A stretch of DNA of 33,469 nt from Betaproteobacteria bacterium RBG_16_66_20. GTDB taxonomy: Bacteria; Pseudomonadota; Gammaproteobacteria; Burkholderiales; SG8-39. Where the stretch lies: positions 1 through 33,469 of the forward strand of contig MEQQ01000046.1 of NCBI GenBank assembly GCA_001770285.1, written 5' to 3'. Below, one piece after another: positions 14,953 to 22,158 of the stretch (position 1 is its first letter; each line of letters opens with the position of its first letter). The position numbers were made by a program, and so were the translations under genes. A model generated the notes under the pieces. It made no database searches and was not told where the DNA came from. It saw nothing but the letters and a program-made list of their open reading frames with translations.

Positions 14953-15747
14953 TCAGTCGGCGAAAAACCCGATCAGCGCGTCGAGCGTTGCGTCGGGCGC
15001 CTCGGCCATCAGCGAGTGGCCGGATGAAGCGATCTGCACGCAGCGCGATTTTTCGATCCTGTTGATCAGGTCTTGCGCGCTCCGCGGAGGCGTCATCATG
15101 TCGCGTCCGCCGAGGATGAAAAGCGCGGGGCATTTCAGCTTCGCGGCGCTCTCGAATCCTTCCGCATAGGCATTGCAGGCCGCAAGGTCGGCATGCAGCA
15201 CGCCGGGCGCAAGGCGCGAGAGGCGCGCCAGCGTGTCGCCGTACATCCACATGCCCGGATTCGGGTTGCCGGAGAACGGCACCTGCGGCGCGTGCCCCCA
15301 GATCGTTTCCATGTCGTAGGCGGACGGGTCGTTGCGGCGCGCCGCATCCAGGAAGGCTTCGGACACCTTCATCGGATAAGCGGTGCCGATCAGCACGATC
15401 TTCTCGGCAAGCTGCGGGTGGCGCGCCGCGAATTCGAGCGCGACCAGCGAACCCATCGAATGACCGACGAGACTTATTTTTTCAATTTTCAGTTTTTCCG
15501 ACCAGGCGAAAACCCAATCCGTCATTTCCCCGACGCTCGCCAACGGCGGTCCCTCGGAGCGCCCATGCGCGGGCAGGTCCACCGCCAGCACGTTGAAGCC
15601 GTGGTAGCCGAAGTAGCGGCTCTGCAAGCCCCACCAGGAGTGGTCGAGCCCGGCGCCGTGCACGAACACGATGGTGCGCTGCGCGGGATCGATCTCGTGC
15701 GCCGCGGTATAGGCGAAAGCGGACCTGCCGTTGATCTGCAGCTGCAT
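14953..15747 (-). CDS. Alpha/beta hydrolase
   Basis: 264 residues with a full catalytic triad: S97 in GHSMG, D216 in LGGRDMM and H244 in SSGHSLM, plus the oxyanion loop VHGAGLDHSWW. No signal peptide, so cytoplasmic. The ATG overlaps the stop of the sulfhydrylase gene as TAATG, implying translational coupling. Esterase, lactonase or C-C hydrolase activity is possible; a link to homoserine thioester or ester chemistry is suggested only by the neighbour. An AT-rich codon patch lies at 15472-15512. Confidence 0.9.
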   Translation of the reverse strand: MQLQINGRSAFAYTAAHEIDPAQRTIVFVHGAGLDHSWWGLQSRYFGYHGFNVLAVDLPAHGRSEGPPLASVGEMTDWVFAWSEKLKIEKISLVGHSMGSLVALEFAARHPQLAEKIVLIGTAYPMKVSEAFLDAARRNDPSAYDMETIWGHAPQVPFSGNPNPGMWMYGDTLARLSRLAPGVLHADLAACNAYAEGFESAAKLKCPALFILGGRDMMTPPRSAQDLINRIEKSRCVQIASSGHSLMAEAPDATLDALIGFFAD

Positions 15748-17045
15748 TACTTCGGCTTCGAAGCAACAGCCAGGGCGCGGTCGAGGTCCTGGATGAGATC
15801 CTCGGGGTCCTCCAGGCCGATCGACAGTCGCACGGTGCCCGGCCCGATGCCGGCTGCTTTCAGGTCCTGGTCCGACATCCGGTAGTGCGTGGTGCTGGCG
15901 GGATGAATGACGAGCGACTTGGCGTCGCCGACATTCGCCAGGTGAGAGAACACGCGCAGCGATTCGATGAACCGCCGGCCCGCCTCGCGACCGCCTTTGA
16001 GGTCGAAGGAAAACACCGCGCCGCAGCCCCTGGGCAGAAGCCTCTTGGCCAGCGCGTGGTCCGGATGCGCCGGAATTTCCGGGTAAAGAATTTTTTCCAC
16101 GGAAGATTTCGAACTCAGGAACGCCACGATCTTCCTGGTGCTTTCCACGTGCCGCGGCATGCGCAGGTGCAGCGTCTCGATGCCCTGCAGGATCTGGAAC
16201 GCGGTCATCGGCGCCATGCAGGCGCCGAAATCGCGCAGGCCCTCGCGCCGCGCGCGCAACAGGAACGCGCGCGTGCCGGATTCCTCCTCGAAGTCCATGT
16301 TGTGGAACCCCGGGTACGGCGCGGTGAGCTGGGGGAACTTGCCGCTTTTCTCCCAGTCGAAGCGCCCCGCGTCGACCAGCACGCCGCCGATGGCGACGCC
16401 GTGCCCGCCGAGGAACTTGGTCGCCGAGTGGTACAGCAGGTCCGCGCCCAGCTCGAAGGGCTTCATCAGGTAAGGCGTGGTGAAGGTCGCATCCACCAGC
16501 AGCGGCAGGCCCGCCGCGTGGGCGATTGCCGAGACCGCCGGGATGTCGAGCACGTCCAGGCCGGGATTGCCGAGCGTCTCGCCAAAGAGAAGGCGGGTGT
16601 TTGGCTTTATCGCTTTGCGAAATTCCTCAAGGTTTCTGGGTGAAACAAAAGTCGTTTCAATTCCAAACCTTTTCAGCGTATAGCCGAGCAGGTTGTGCGA
16701 GCCGCCGTAGAGCGCAGCCGAGGCCACGATATGGCTGCCCGCGTCCATGAGCGTCGCGATCGCCAGGTGCAGCGCCGCCTGCCCGCTCGCGGTTGCGATC
16801 GCGCCTGCGCCGCCCTCCAGCGCGGCCACGCGTTCCTCGAGCACCGCGACCGTGGGGTTCGAGATGCGCGAATAGACGTGCCCCGCGCGCTCCATGTTGA
16901 ACAGCGAAGCGGCGTGCGCGGCGTCGCGAAACACGTACGAAGTGGTCTGGTAGATCGGCACCGCGCGGGCGCCGGTCGCCGGGTCAGGCGACTGCCCCGC
17001 GTGCAGCGCGAGGGTGTCAAAACCCGGATATTTTGGACCAGCCAA
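15747..17045 (-). CDS. metY: O-acetylhomoserine sulfhydrylase-like Cys/Met metabolism PLP enzyme
   Basis: 432 residues from an inferred TTG at 17045. Fold-type I PLP enzyme of the Cys/Met metabolism family, which forms homocysteine from O-acetyl-homoserine and sulfide. The PLP lysine is K210 in YHSATKFLGGHG; other signatures are AVPIYQTTSYVF, YSRISNPT and VDATFTTPYL. The open frame extends to 17417, but homologues begin at PKYPGFDTLALHAG; TTG 17045 is the nearest start codon, three bases past the upstream stop region, with CTG 17051 as alternative. No clear Shine-Dalgarno sequence, so coupling to the upstream gene is likely. AT-rich codon patches lie at 16078-16120 and 16590-16685. Cystathionine gamma-synthase or methionine gamma-lyase activity cannot be excluded. 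Confidence 0.9.
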   Translation of the reverse strand: MAGPKYPGFDTLALHAGQSPDPATGARAVPIYQTTSYVFRDAAHAASLFNMERAGHVYSRISNPTVAVLEERVAALEGGAGAIATASGQAALHLAIATLMDAGSHIVASAALYGGSHNLLGYTLKRFGIETTFVSPRNLEEFRKAIKPNTRLLFGETLGNPGLDVLDIPAVSAIAHAAGLPLLVDATFTTPYLMKPFELGADLLYHSATKFLGGHGVAIGGVLVDAGRFDWEKSGKFPQLTAPYPGFHNMDFEEESGTRAFLLRARREGLRDFGACMAPMTAFQILQGIETLHLRMPRHVESTRKIVAFLSSKSSVEKILYPEIPAHPDHALAKRLLPRGCGAVFSFDLKGGREAGRRFIESLRVFSHLANVGDAKSLVIHPASTTHYRMSDQDLKAAGIGPGTVRLSIGLEDPEDLIQDLDRALAVASKPK

Positions 17046-17047
17046 AC

Positions 17048-17602
17048 TCAGTGCAAATGCTTGCGGGAAGGCCGCGTCGCGGTTTCGAAGGCGCGCTCCG
17101 GTTTCCTTGCTTCGGTCGCGCGCTCCTTCCAGTCCTGCTCGAACAGCCCGTCCACCAGGGCGACGACTTCGGCGACGCGCTCCTTCGCGAACTGGCGCGC
17201 GAGCAGCGCCGAAACGTCCTCGACCATGCAGCGGCGCTGCGCCTCGTGGATCGCGTGGGCGGTCGGCCCGACGAACAGCAGCCGCGACTCCTGCTCGCCG
17301 TTGTCCAGGTAAAGCGTCAGTTCCACTTCGACCGCCTCGTAGCACAGGGGCCCGAGGCTCTCGAGCGCGGACTCGAGCGCCGCATGGAAACTGCGGCCGG
17401 TCTCGCCGGTCCAGCACATCAGGAGCATCAGCTCCTTTTCGTCGAAGCGCAACCCCGGCTCCTCGGGCTCGAGGCTCTTGACGTCGGCGAGCCCCTCGGC
17501 ATCGAGGTATTCAAGCAAAGGCGCGAGCGCATGCTCGACCTGCTTTTTCGACACGCCTTCGAGGATCGGGATGTCGGCGTGGAGGTGCACTTCCATTCGC
17601 AT
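17048..17602 (-). CDS. Hypothetical protein, possibly DUF6806-like
   Basis: 184 residues from the ATG at 17602, which has GGGAAAG about eight bases upstream. ATGs at 17632 and a TTG at 17647 are in frame, but the 17632 ATG lies within the likely -10 element, so they should not be translated. The sequence opens with MRMEVHLHADIP and ends in a basic, His-containing tail (RPSRKHLH). FDEKELMLLMCW and LLFVGPTAHAIHEAQR recall a small betaproteobacterial family (DUF6806), from memory and unverified. No membrane segment or known catalytic motif. It begins the leftward operon with the sulfhydrylase and the hydrolase. Confidence 0.72.
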   Translation of the reverse strand: MRMEVHLHADIPILEGVSKKQVEHALAPLLEYLDAEGLADVKSLEPEEPGLRFDEKELMLLMCWTGETGRSFHAALESALESLGPLCYEAVEVELTLYLDNGEQESRLLFVGPTAHAIHEAQRRCMVEDVSALLARQFAKERVAEVVALVDGLFEQDWKERATEARKPERAFETATRPSRKHLH

Positions 17603-17630
17603 GGCGGCTTTCCCGGGGATATGAAGGTGC

Positions 17631-17639
17631 ATTTTATCA
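17631..17639 (-). promoter_or_regulatory. Extended -10 promoter TGATAAAAT
   Basis: The minus strand reads TGATAAAAT, an extended -10 with one mismatch in the hexamer. Directly upstream is a GCGCC-AAA-GGCGC inverted repeat (17641-17653). Transcription would start near 17624, leaving a leader of about 20 bases with the GGGAAAG site before the ATG at 17602. Confidence 0.5.
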
Positions 17640-17747
17640 CGCGCCAAAGGCGCAAAACCGCCCGTCGGCGCGCGTCATCCGACCTGCGGCAAGGCGCGTT
17701 ACATCGAGAAGCGCACAATTCATTTGCACGCTGCCCTGGAGGTTGCC

Positions 17748-17984
17748 ATGAACGTCATGTACAACAGCGAGAACTACTACGTGGTCGAGTTTCTTCCAGG
17801 CCGCCGGGGCATCGAGCTGGTGGACAAGACCATGGGCCGGGCCGGGTTCCTCGAAGGCGCAGTCGAGCTGAAGTTCCGCGCCTCGATGGCCGACCTTGCC
17901 GCGGGCGAGCCGAGCGTTGAATCGGTGGACGAGTTTCTCGGCCATTACGACGCCCTGCTGACGAACTCCGTCGCGTTTCACTGA
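17748..17984 (+). CDS. DUF3567 protein
   Basis: 78 residues from the ATG at 17748, with GGAGG five bases upstream (17738-17742); an ATG 24 bases earlier is rejected because it precedes that site. MNVMYNSENYYVVEF, GIELVDK and ESVDEFLGHYDALL match DUF3567, a small family that I know only from Betaproteobacteria. No function is established. It is a useful taxonomic marker. Its neighbours on the same strand are a phosphatase-family gene and a hydrolase, separated by 22 bases. Confidence 0.88.
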   Translation: MNVMYNSENYYVVEFLPGRRGIELVDKTMGRAGFLEGAVELKFRASMADLAAGEPSVESVDEFLGHYDALLTNSVAFH

Positions 17985-17993
17985 ATTATTCGC

Positions 17994-17999
17994 TAGCAT
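17994..17999 (+). promoter_or_regulatory. Possible -10 TAGCAT before phosphatase-family gene
   Basis: TAGCAT lies seven bases before the ATG at 18007, close to the leaderless spacing seen elsewhere in this window. No Shine-Dalgarno sequence is present. The hexamer matches consensus at four of six positions, so this is weaker than the others. Confidence 0.25.
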
Positions 18000-18006
18000 C
18001 GGGCCG

Positions 18007-19155
18007 ATGTTCCGGCCCGCGCATTTTCCCGATTATTCAGGCAACGGATTTGTAAACCTTGTTGCCTCCCTGGTGGAGGCACGCGGCGGCGCGCCGCGCC
18101 ATCCGCCCCTCGCTTGCCTTCCGGTTTCAGAACTCCGGTCCGCCAGCAACATTGTGTTCGCGCTTGTGGACGGACTTGGCGACAATTACCTGCGGGCCAA
18201 CGGCGCCGGCGGGAACTTCGCGCGGCACCGGCGCGGCGCGATCAGCGCGGTATTTCCTTCCACCACCGCGAGCGCGATCACGACCTCGTACACCGGCGCG
18301 ACGCCGCTGGAGCACGGCCTCACCGGCTGGTTCACCTATTTTTCCGAAAGCGCCTGCGTCGCGGCGGCCCTGCCGTTCCAGAGACGGGGCGAGAAGACCT
18401 CCCTTGGCGTTGCGCCCGGAACGATCTTCGTCGAGCGATCCCTTTTTGACGGGCTGGATGCGCGCAGCCTGGTCGTTACCTACCGGCCGATCATCGACTC
18501 GCAGTACAACCTGCACCACTGCGGGCGCGCCGAACGACGCGGCTACGACAATCTGGAAGGCTTTCTCGAGGAGACCGTGAACGCGGTGAAGTCCGGTCCG
18601 GAGCGCAAGCTGGTTTACGCCTACTGGCCCGAGTTCGATGCGCTCGCGCACCGCCATGGCGTCGCGAGCACCGAAGCGTGCGCGCATTTCAACGCACTGG
18701 ATGCGGCGTTCGGCGAACTGCTGGCGCGCCTTGCGGGCAGCGACACGATCGTGGTTCTGAGCGCCGACCATGGCTTCATCGACTGCCCGCCCGAGGAAGC
18801 GCTCGAGCTGCCGCCCGCGCTCGTCGCCTTGCTGCGCTTCCCGCTGTGCGGTGAACGGCGCATCGCGTTCTGCCATGTACGTGAAGCGGAATATTTTCTT
18901 GAGAAGGCGAGAGAATTTCTCGGCGATCGTGCGCAGGTGCGGCCAAGCCGGGAGCTTGCGGACGAGGGCTGGTTCGGGACCGGACGCGCCCATCCGCGTT
19001 TCGCGGAGCGAATCGGCGACGTGGCGCTGGTCATGAAGGGCCGCGGCACGGTAAAAGACTGGGTGCGCGGCGAGCCGCGGCACCTGCACATCGGCAATCA
19101 CGGCGGCATGAGCGAGGACGAAATGAATATTCCACTGGTGGTGGCGCAGACATGA
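18007..19155 (+). CDS. Alkaline phosphatase superfamily protein (type I phosphodiesterase/nucleotide pyrophosphatase)
   Basis: 382 residues. The metal-site pattern of the nucleotide pyrophosphatase/phosphodiesterase group is present: D55 in FALVDGLGDN, the nucleophile region FPSTTAS (T86/T87), D211 and H215 in WPEFDALAHRHG, D254-H255 in LSADHGF and H364 in HIGNHGGMSEDE. Two zinc ions would hydrolyse a phosphodiester or pyrophosphate. No signal peptide is seen, which is unusual for this superfamily and suggests a cytoplasmic substrate. Its stop overlaps the next gene as ATGA. An AT-rich patch lies at 18885-18925. Confidence 0.88.
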   Translation: MFRPAHFPDYSGNGFVNLVASLVEARGGAPRHPPLACLPVSELRSASNIVFALVDGLGDNYLRANGAGGNFARHRRGAISAVFPSTTASAITTSYTGATPLEHGLTGWFTYFSESACVAAALPFQRRGEKTSLGVAPGTIFVERSLFDGLDARSLVVTYRPIIDSQYNLHHCGRAERRGYDNLEGFLEETVNAVKSGPERKLVYAYWPEFDALAHRHGVASTEACAHFNALDAAFGELLARLAGSDTIVVLSADHGFIDCPPEEALELPPALVALLRFPLCGERRIAFCHVREAEYFLEKAREFLGDRAQVRPSRELADEGWFGTGRAHPRFAERIGDVALVMKGRGTVKDWVRGEPRHLHIGNHGGMSEDEMNIPLVVAQT

Positions 19156-19940
19156 AAACACGCGCCAACGGCATCGAGGTCAACTATGAATTGCACGGCA
19201 AGGAAGGTGCGCCCTGGCTGGTGCTCGGCCATTCGCTCGCCTGCAGCGTGCGGATGTGGGACCCGCAGATTGCGGCGCTCAAGGACGGGTACCGGATCCT
19301 CGCCTACGACACGCGCGGCCATGGCGCAAGCGAAGCGACCAGGGGTGCATACACGCTGGAACTGCTGGCGGATGATCTTTTCTTTCTTCTCAGGGAATTG
19401 AAAATAGAAAAGGCCCATTACTGCGGGCTTTCGCTGGGCGGCATGATCGGCCAGACCTTCGCGCTCAAATACCCGGGCGTATTGCGGACCCTGGCGCTCG
19501 CCGATACGACCAGCCGATACCCGGAAGGCGCGGCGTCCCTCTGGGCGGAGAGGATCCGGACCGCGCAAGCAAAGGGCATGGAGCCGCTTGCGCAGCCGAC
19601 GCTGGAGCGCTGGTTCACCGAGCCGTTCCGCATCGGCAACCCCGCAGCCGTGGATGCGATCCGCAAGCTGATCCTGGCGACGCCGGTGGCGGGCTATGTC
19701 GGCTGCAGCCACGCGATCCCGAAGATCAACCTCACCGCGCGGCTGAAGGAGATCAGCTGCCCGATCCTGGTGATCGTCGGCGAACAGGATCCCGGCACGC
19801 CGCCGGCAATGGCGCGCGAAATCCACGACCATGCCCCCGGGTCGAAGCTGGTGGTGCTGCCGCAGGCCGCGCACCTCGCCAACTTCGAGCAGCCCGAGGC
19901 CTTCAGCCGCGCGCTGCGCGCTTTCCTCAGCTCGAACTGA
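19152..19940 (+). CDS. Alpha/beta hydrolase, 3-oxoadipate enol-lactonase-like
   Basis: 262 residues. The triad is S94 in CGLSLGG, D213 in GEQDPGTPP and H241 in AAHLANFEQP. The order and wording (LAYDTRGHGAS, YCGLSLGGMIGQ, AHLANFEQPE) are those of PcaD-type lactonases, which open beta-ketoadipate enol-lactone in aromatic degradation. No other pca gene is nearby, so a different lactone or ester is plausible. It is coupled to the phosphatase-family gene by an ATGA overlap. Its 3' end overlaps the convergent peptidase gene by 14 bases. AT-rich codons occur at 19370-19425. Confidence 0.88.
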   Translation: MKTRANGIEVNYELHGKEGAPWLVLGHSLACSVRMWDPQIAALKDGYRILAYDTRGHGASEATRGAYTLELLADDLFFLLRELKIEKAHYCGLSLGGMIGQTFALKYPGVLRTLALADTTSRYPEGAASLWAERIRTAQAKGMEPLAQPTLERWFTEPFRIGNPAAVDAIRKLILATPVAGYVGCSHAIPKINLTARLKEISCPILVIVGEQDPGTPPAMAREIHDHAPGSKLVVLPQAAHLANFEQPEAFSRALRAFLSSN

Positions 19941-21012
19941 TTCCCGCGACGCCGCGGTCGATGATCTCGCGCGACTGCTCGAGCACCGCCCTGCGCCATT
20001 CCGGGTCGGCCGGATAGAAGGCCGCCTCGTATTCGCGCCGCACCTTGGCGGCGAGCACCGGATCGCGTGGACCCTCGAAGCGCATCCAGCGCTGCGCGAG
20101 GCTGGCGCGCTGCATCTCGCGGCGCGGCAGCGTGCCGTACTCGATCACGACGCTGGTGACCTCGGCCCCGGGCAGCATCCCGGCGAAAGCGTCGATGATG
20201 GTGCCGTTGTAGGTCGCGAGCTTGGCGTGCGTCACGCCCTGCAGGTTTACGGCGCGCTCGCCCCACCAGGCGCGCGCCCGCGCGCGCGCGGGCGACCCTT
20301 CGGGGTGGAAGCACAGGTAGACATGCTCGCACCAGGGGCCGATGCCGGTATGCAGGTCGAGGAAGGCGACGCGCTGCGCACGACCGAGATGGGTTTCCAC
20401 CGCCGCACGCAACGCGCTGTTGGCCCACTGCGGCCGCGCGCCGCCATAGAAAATGCCGTCCGGGTGCGAATACTGCCCGCCGTTGAACGCGTCCGAGAAC
20501 GCCTTCTCGCCGACGCGCTCGCGGTACGCGTCCAGCCGGCGGAAGATTTCCTCGATCGCCTCGTCGTCCCAGCGCTGCGTGGCGATCAGCGGATGCAGCT
20601 CCAGGTAGCCCGGATTCGCCGGCAAGGGCCTCGCGAAGTCGATGAAATTGCGGTTCAGGTCGACGTTCTCCTCGGTGGTGCGCGTCTTGTGCGCGAAGCC
20701 CCAGGGGTTCTGCGCGTGGAAAAAGGCGACCGCGGTGTTCTTCGGCAGGCGTGGCCGGCCGCGCAACCAGGCGCGCTGTGCCGCGGATCCGGAATAGCCC
20801 TCGATGCCGTGCGTGCCGCTGCCGACGACGAACACCTGCGCCGCGTCCCCCGGGCCGAGGACCGACACGTCCAGATACAGCGCCTCGCCGCCAGGCCCTC
20901 GCTCGGAGGGATGCTTGTAGCTGGCGAGCTTGGCCCCGGCGCGCCGCGCGGCTTCGACGAATTTGCGGCGCGCTTCGGCGTAGGAATCGGAAAATGCCTC
21001 GAGTTCAGCCAT
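19927..21012 (-). CDS. DUF2817 / M14-like zinc carboxypeptidase
   Basis: 361 residues. It carries zinc-carboxypeptidase landmarks: the HxxE pair H68 and E71 in GTHGIEG, the substrate-binding NVDLNRNF (116-123), the third zinc ligand H221 in FLDLHTGIG and the general-base-like E291 in VVIEYGTL. These match DUF2817, a branch of M14. No signal peptide is seen, so the peptide or amide substrate is probably cytoplasmic. It is convergent with, and overlaps by 14 bases, the PcaD-like gene. No Shine-Dalgarno sequence is evident before the ATG. Confidence 0.88.
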   Translation of the reverse strand: MAELEAFSDSYAEARRKFVEAARRAGAKLASYKHPSERGPGGEALYLDVSVLGPGDAAQVFVVGSGTHGIEGYSGSAAQRAWLRGRPRLPKNTAVAFFHAQNPWGFAHKTRTTEENVDLNRNFIDFARPLPANPGYLELHPLIATQRWDDEAIEEIFRRLDAYRERVGEKAFSDAFNGGQYSHPDGIFYGGARPQWANSALRAAVETHLGRAQRVAFLDLHTGIGPWCEHVYLCFHPEGSPARARARAWWGERAVNLQGVTHAKLATYNGTIIDAFAGMLPGAEVTSVVIEYGTLPRREMQRASLAQRWMRFEGPRDPVLAAKVRREYEAAFYPADPEWRRAVLEQSREIIDRGVAGISSS

Positions 21013-21074
21013 CCGGGCGCAGCCGGCGCCTGAGCTTTTTCGTTTGCATGCGCATCCTTCCTAGCCTACCTGAT

Positions 21075-21080
21075 TACAAT
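21075..21080 (+). promoter_or_regulatory. Possible -10 TACAAT upstream of proline-rich gene
   Basis: TACAAT (5 of 6) lies 61 bases before the ATG at 21142. A 13-codon open frame starts at 21093 and ends at 21134, just before the gene. No good -35 is seen. The start codon itself lacks a Shine-Dalgarno sequence. Confidence 0.3.
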
Positions 21081-21141
21081 AGGCGCACCAAAATGATGCG
21101 GCCGCGGCTACTGCTACTCCGGTGGTATCGTTGATTCCCCT

Positions 21142-22131
21142 ATGGCAAGACATGTCCTCGTGAAGCGTTCCGCGGCCTGCGTGGCAATGCTCGCCCTGAT
21201 GCTTGCCATGAGCGCCGCCGAAGCGCAGCGCAGGCGGATGCCGATACGCACCGAGCCGATCCCGGATACCGAGTCGGGCCGGCCGGCGGGCTCGGCGGAG
21301 CCTGCCAATCCCAGCATGATGATTTACGGACCCCCGGTGCCGCCGCTCGGCGCGCCGCCCGCTCCTCCTGCAGCGGCGCCGGTTCCCGAACCCGCCGCCA
21401 AACCCGCGCCTGTGATTGCGCCGCCCGCTGCACCGGTCGCCGCGCCGCAACCTGCGCCGGTCGTCACGCCGACACCACCGCCACCGGCGCCGCTTGCGGT
21501 ACCGATTCCCGCGCCTGCACCAGCGCCGCCGCCTCCGGTTGCAGCACCCGCGCCGCCCCCTGCACCGCCGCCACCTCCGGTTGCAGCACCCGCGCCGCCC
21601 CCTGCACCGCCGCCACCTCCGGTCGCAGCACCCGCGCCACCCCCTGCACCGCCGCCACCTCCGGTCGCAGCACCCGCGCCGCCGCCACCGCCGGTGGCAA
21701 AACCGGCATCGGTACCGGCACCGTCCCCGCCGCCGATCGCCAGGCCCGCGCCCCTTCCCGAAAAACGGGAGATCGCCGCCATCGCGCCCGCGCCCTTCGC
21801 CGCGCCCAAGCTGGACGGAAAACTGGTGGAGCAGATTGTTTCCTGCCTCGCGCCCGGCTTGCCGCCGGACTGGAAGCGGACCTGGGTCGTGATCACCGAC
21901 CTCGAGGCCGACAGCGCCAAGGGGAGCCGCTACGAAGCCAAGTTCTACGCCACGAACTCGCTCGGCGATGATGAGGGCGAACCGCTCGTGCCCTGCGATG
22001 CACAGGAGATTTCGCGCCGCATCACCGGCCTCAGCGATGGGCTGCCGCCCGATCGCCGCCGCTGGAAGACCGCGCGGCTCGTGATCGACAGCGAAGGCGA
22101 GTTCGAGCTGAAGTACGACTACGCGAAGTAA
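21142..22131 (+). CDS. Exported proline-rich repeat protein with a C-terminal globular domain
   Basis: 329 residues. A signal peptide is clear: basic MARHVLVKR, a hydrophobic stretch and a likely cleavage after AEA (residue 28). Residues about 60-210 are Pro/Ala-rich, with three perfect or near-perfect copies of a 14-residue unit (PPVAAPAPPPAPPP) and a partial fourth. The last 105 residues form a compact domain (LVEQIVSCLAPGLPPDWKRTWVV ... WKTARLVIDSEGEFELKYDY) with two cysteines. Its end resembles the pattern of YezG/DUF600-type immunity proteins, a weak impression only. A periplasmic anchor or spacer with a terminal binding domain is likely. Confidence 0.75.
   Translation: MARHVLVKRSAACVAMLALMLAMSAAEAQRRRMPIRTEPIPDTESGRPAGSAEPANPSMMIYGPPVPPLGAPPAPPAAAPVPEPAAKPAPVIAPPAAPVAAPQPAPVVTPTPPPPAPLAVPIPAPAPAPPPPVAAPAPPPAPPPPPVAAPAPPPAPPPPPVAAPAPPPAPPPPPVAAPAPPPPPVAKPASVPAPSPPPIARPAPLPEKREIAAIAPAPFAAPKLDGKLVEQIVSCLAPGLPPDWKRTWVVITDLEADSAKGSRYEAKFYATNSLGDDEGEPLVPCDAQEISRRITGLSDGLPPDRRRWKTARLVIDSEGEFELKYDYAK
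21532..21683 (+). repeat. 42-bp tandem repeat, three full copies and one partial
   Basis: Copies begin at 21532, 21574 and 21616, with a 26-base partial copy at 21658. Copies 1 and 2 are identical; copy 3 differs at two third-codon positions, so divergence is synonymous. Each unit encodes 14 residues in frame, so copy-number change would alter only spacer length. Confidence 0.9.
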
Positions 22132-22133
22132 CG

Positions 22134-22158
22134 CGACCGCTCCTACGTTGCGCGGTCG
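22134..22158. terminator. Candidate bidirectional terminator hairpin
   Basis: CGACCGC (22134-22140) pairs with GCGGTCG (22152-22158) across an 11-base loop. It fills the 27-base gap between two convergent genes. No T-run follows on either side, so termination is inferred from position. Confidence 0.35.

Noticed and set aside
17046-17417. Upstream extension of the MetY frame to 556 residues
   Set aside because: It overlaps the neighbouring 184-aa gene in another frame and is Arg-rich without motifs.
21093-21134. 13-codon leader frame before the proline-rich gene
   Set aside because: It has no SD and no codon pattern typical of attenuator peptides; chance occurrence is likely.
21532-21683. 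CRISPR-like repeated sequence
   Set aside because: Copies are directly contiguous with no spacers, keep reading frame and encode a proline-rich linker.
21324-21920. Glycine/alanine-rich minus-strand frame opposite the proline-rich gene
   Set aside because: Gly-Ala repeats are the mirror of Pro/Ala codons; there is no start signal or promoter.
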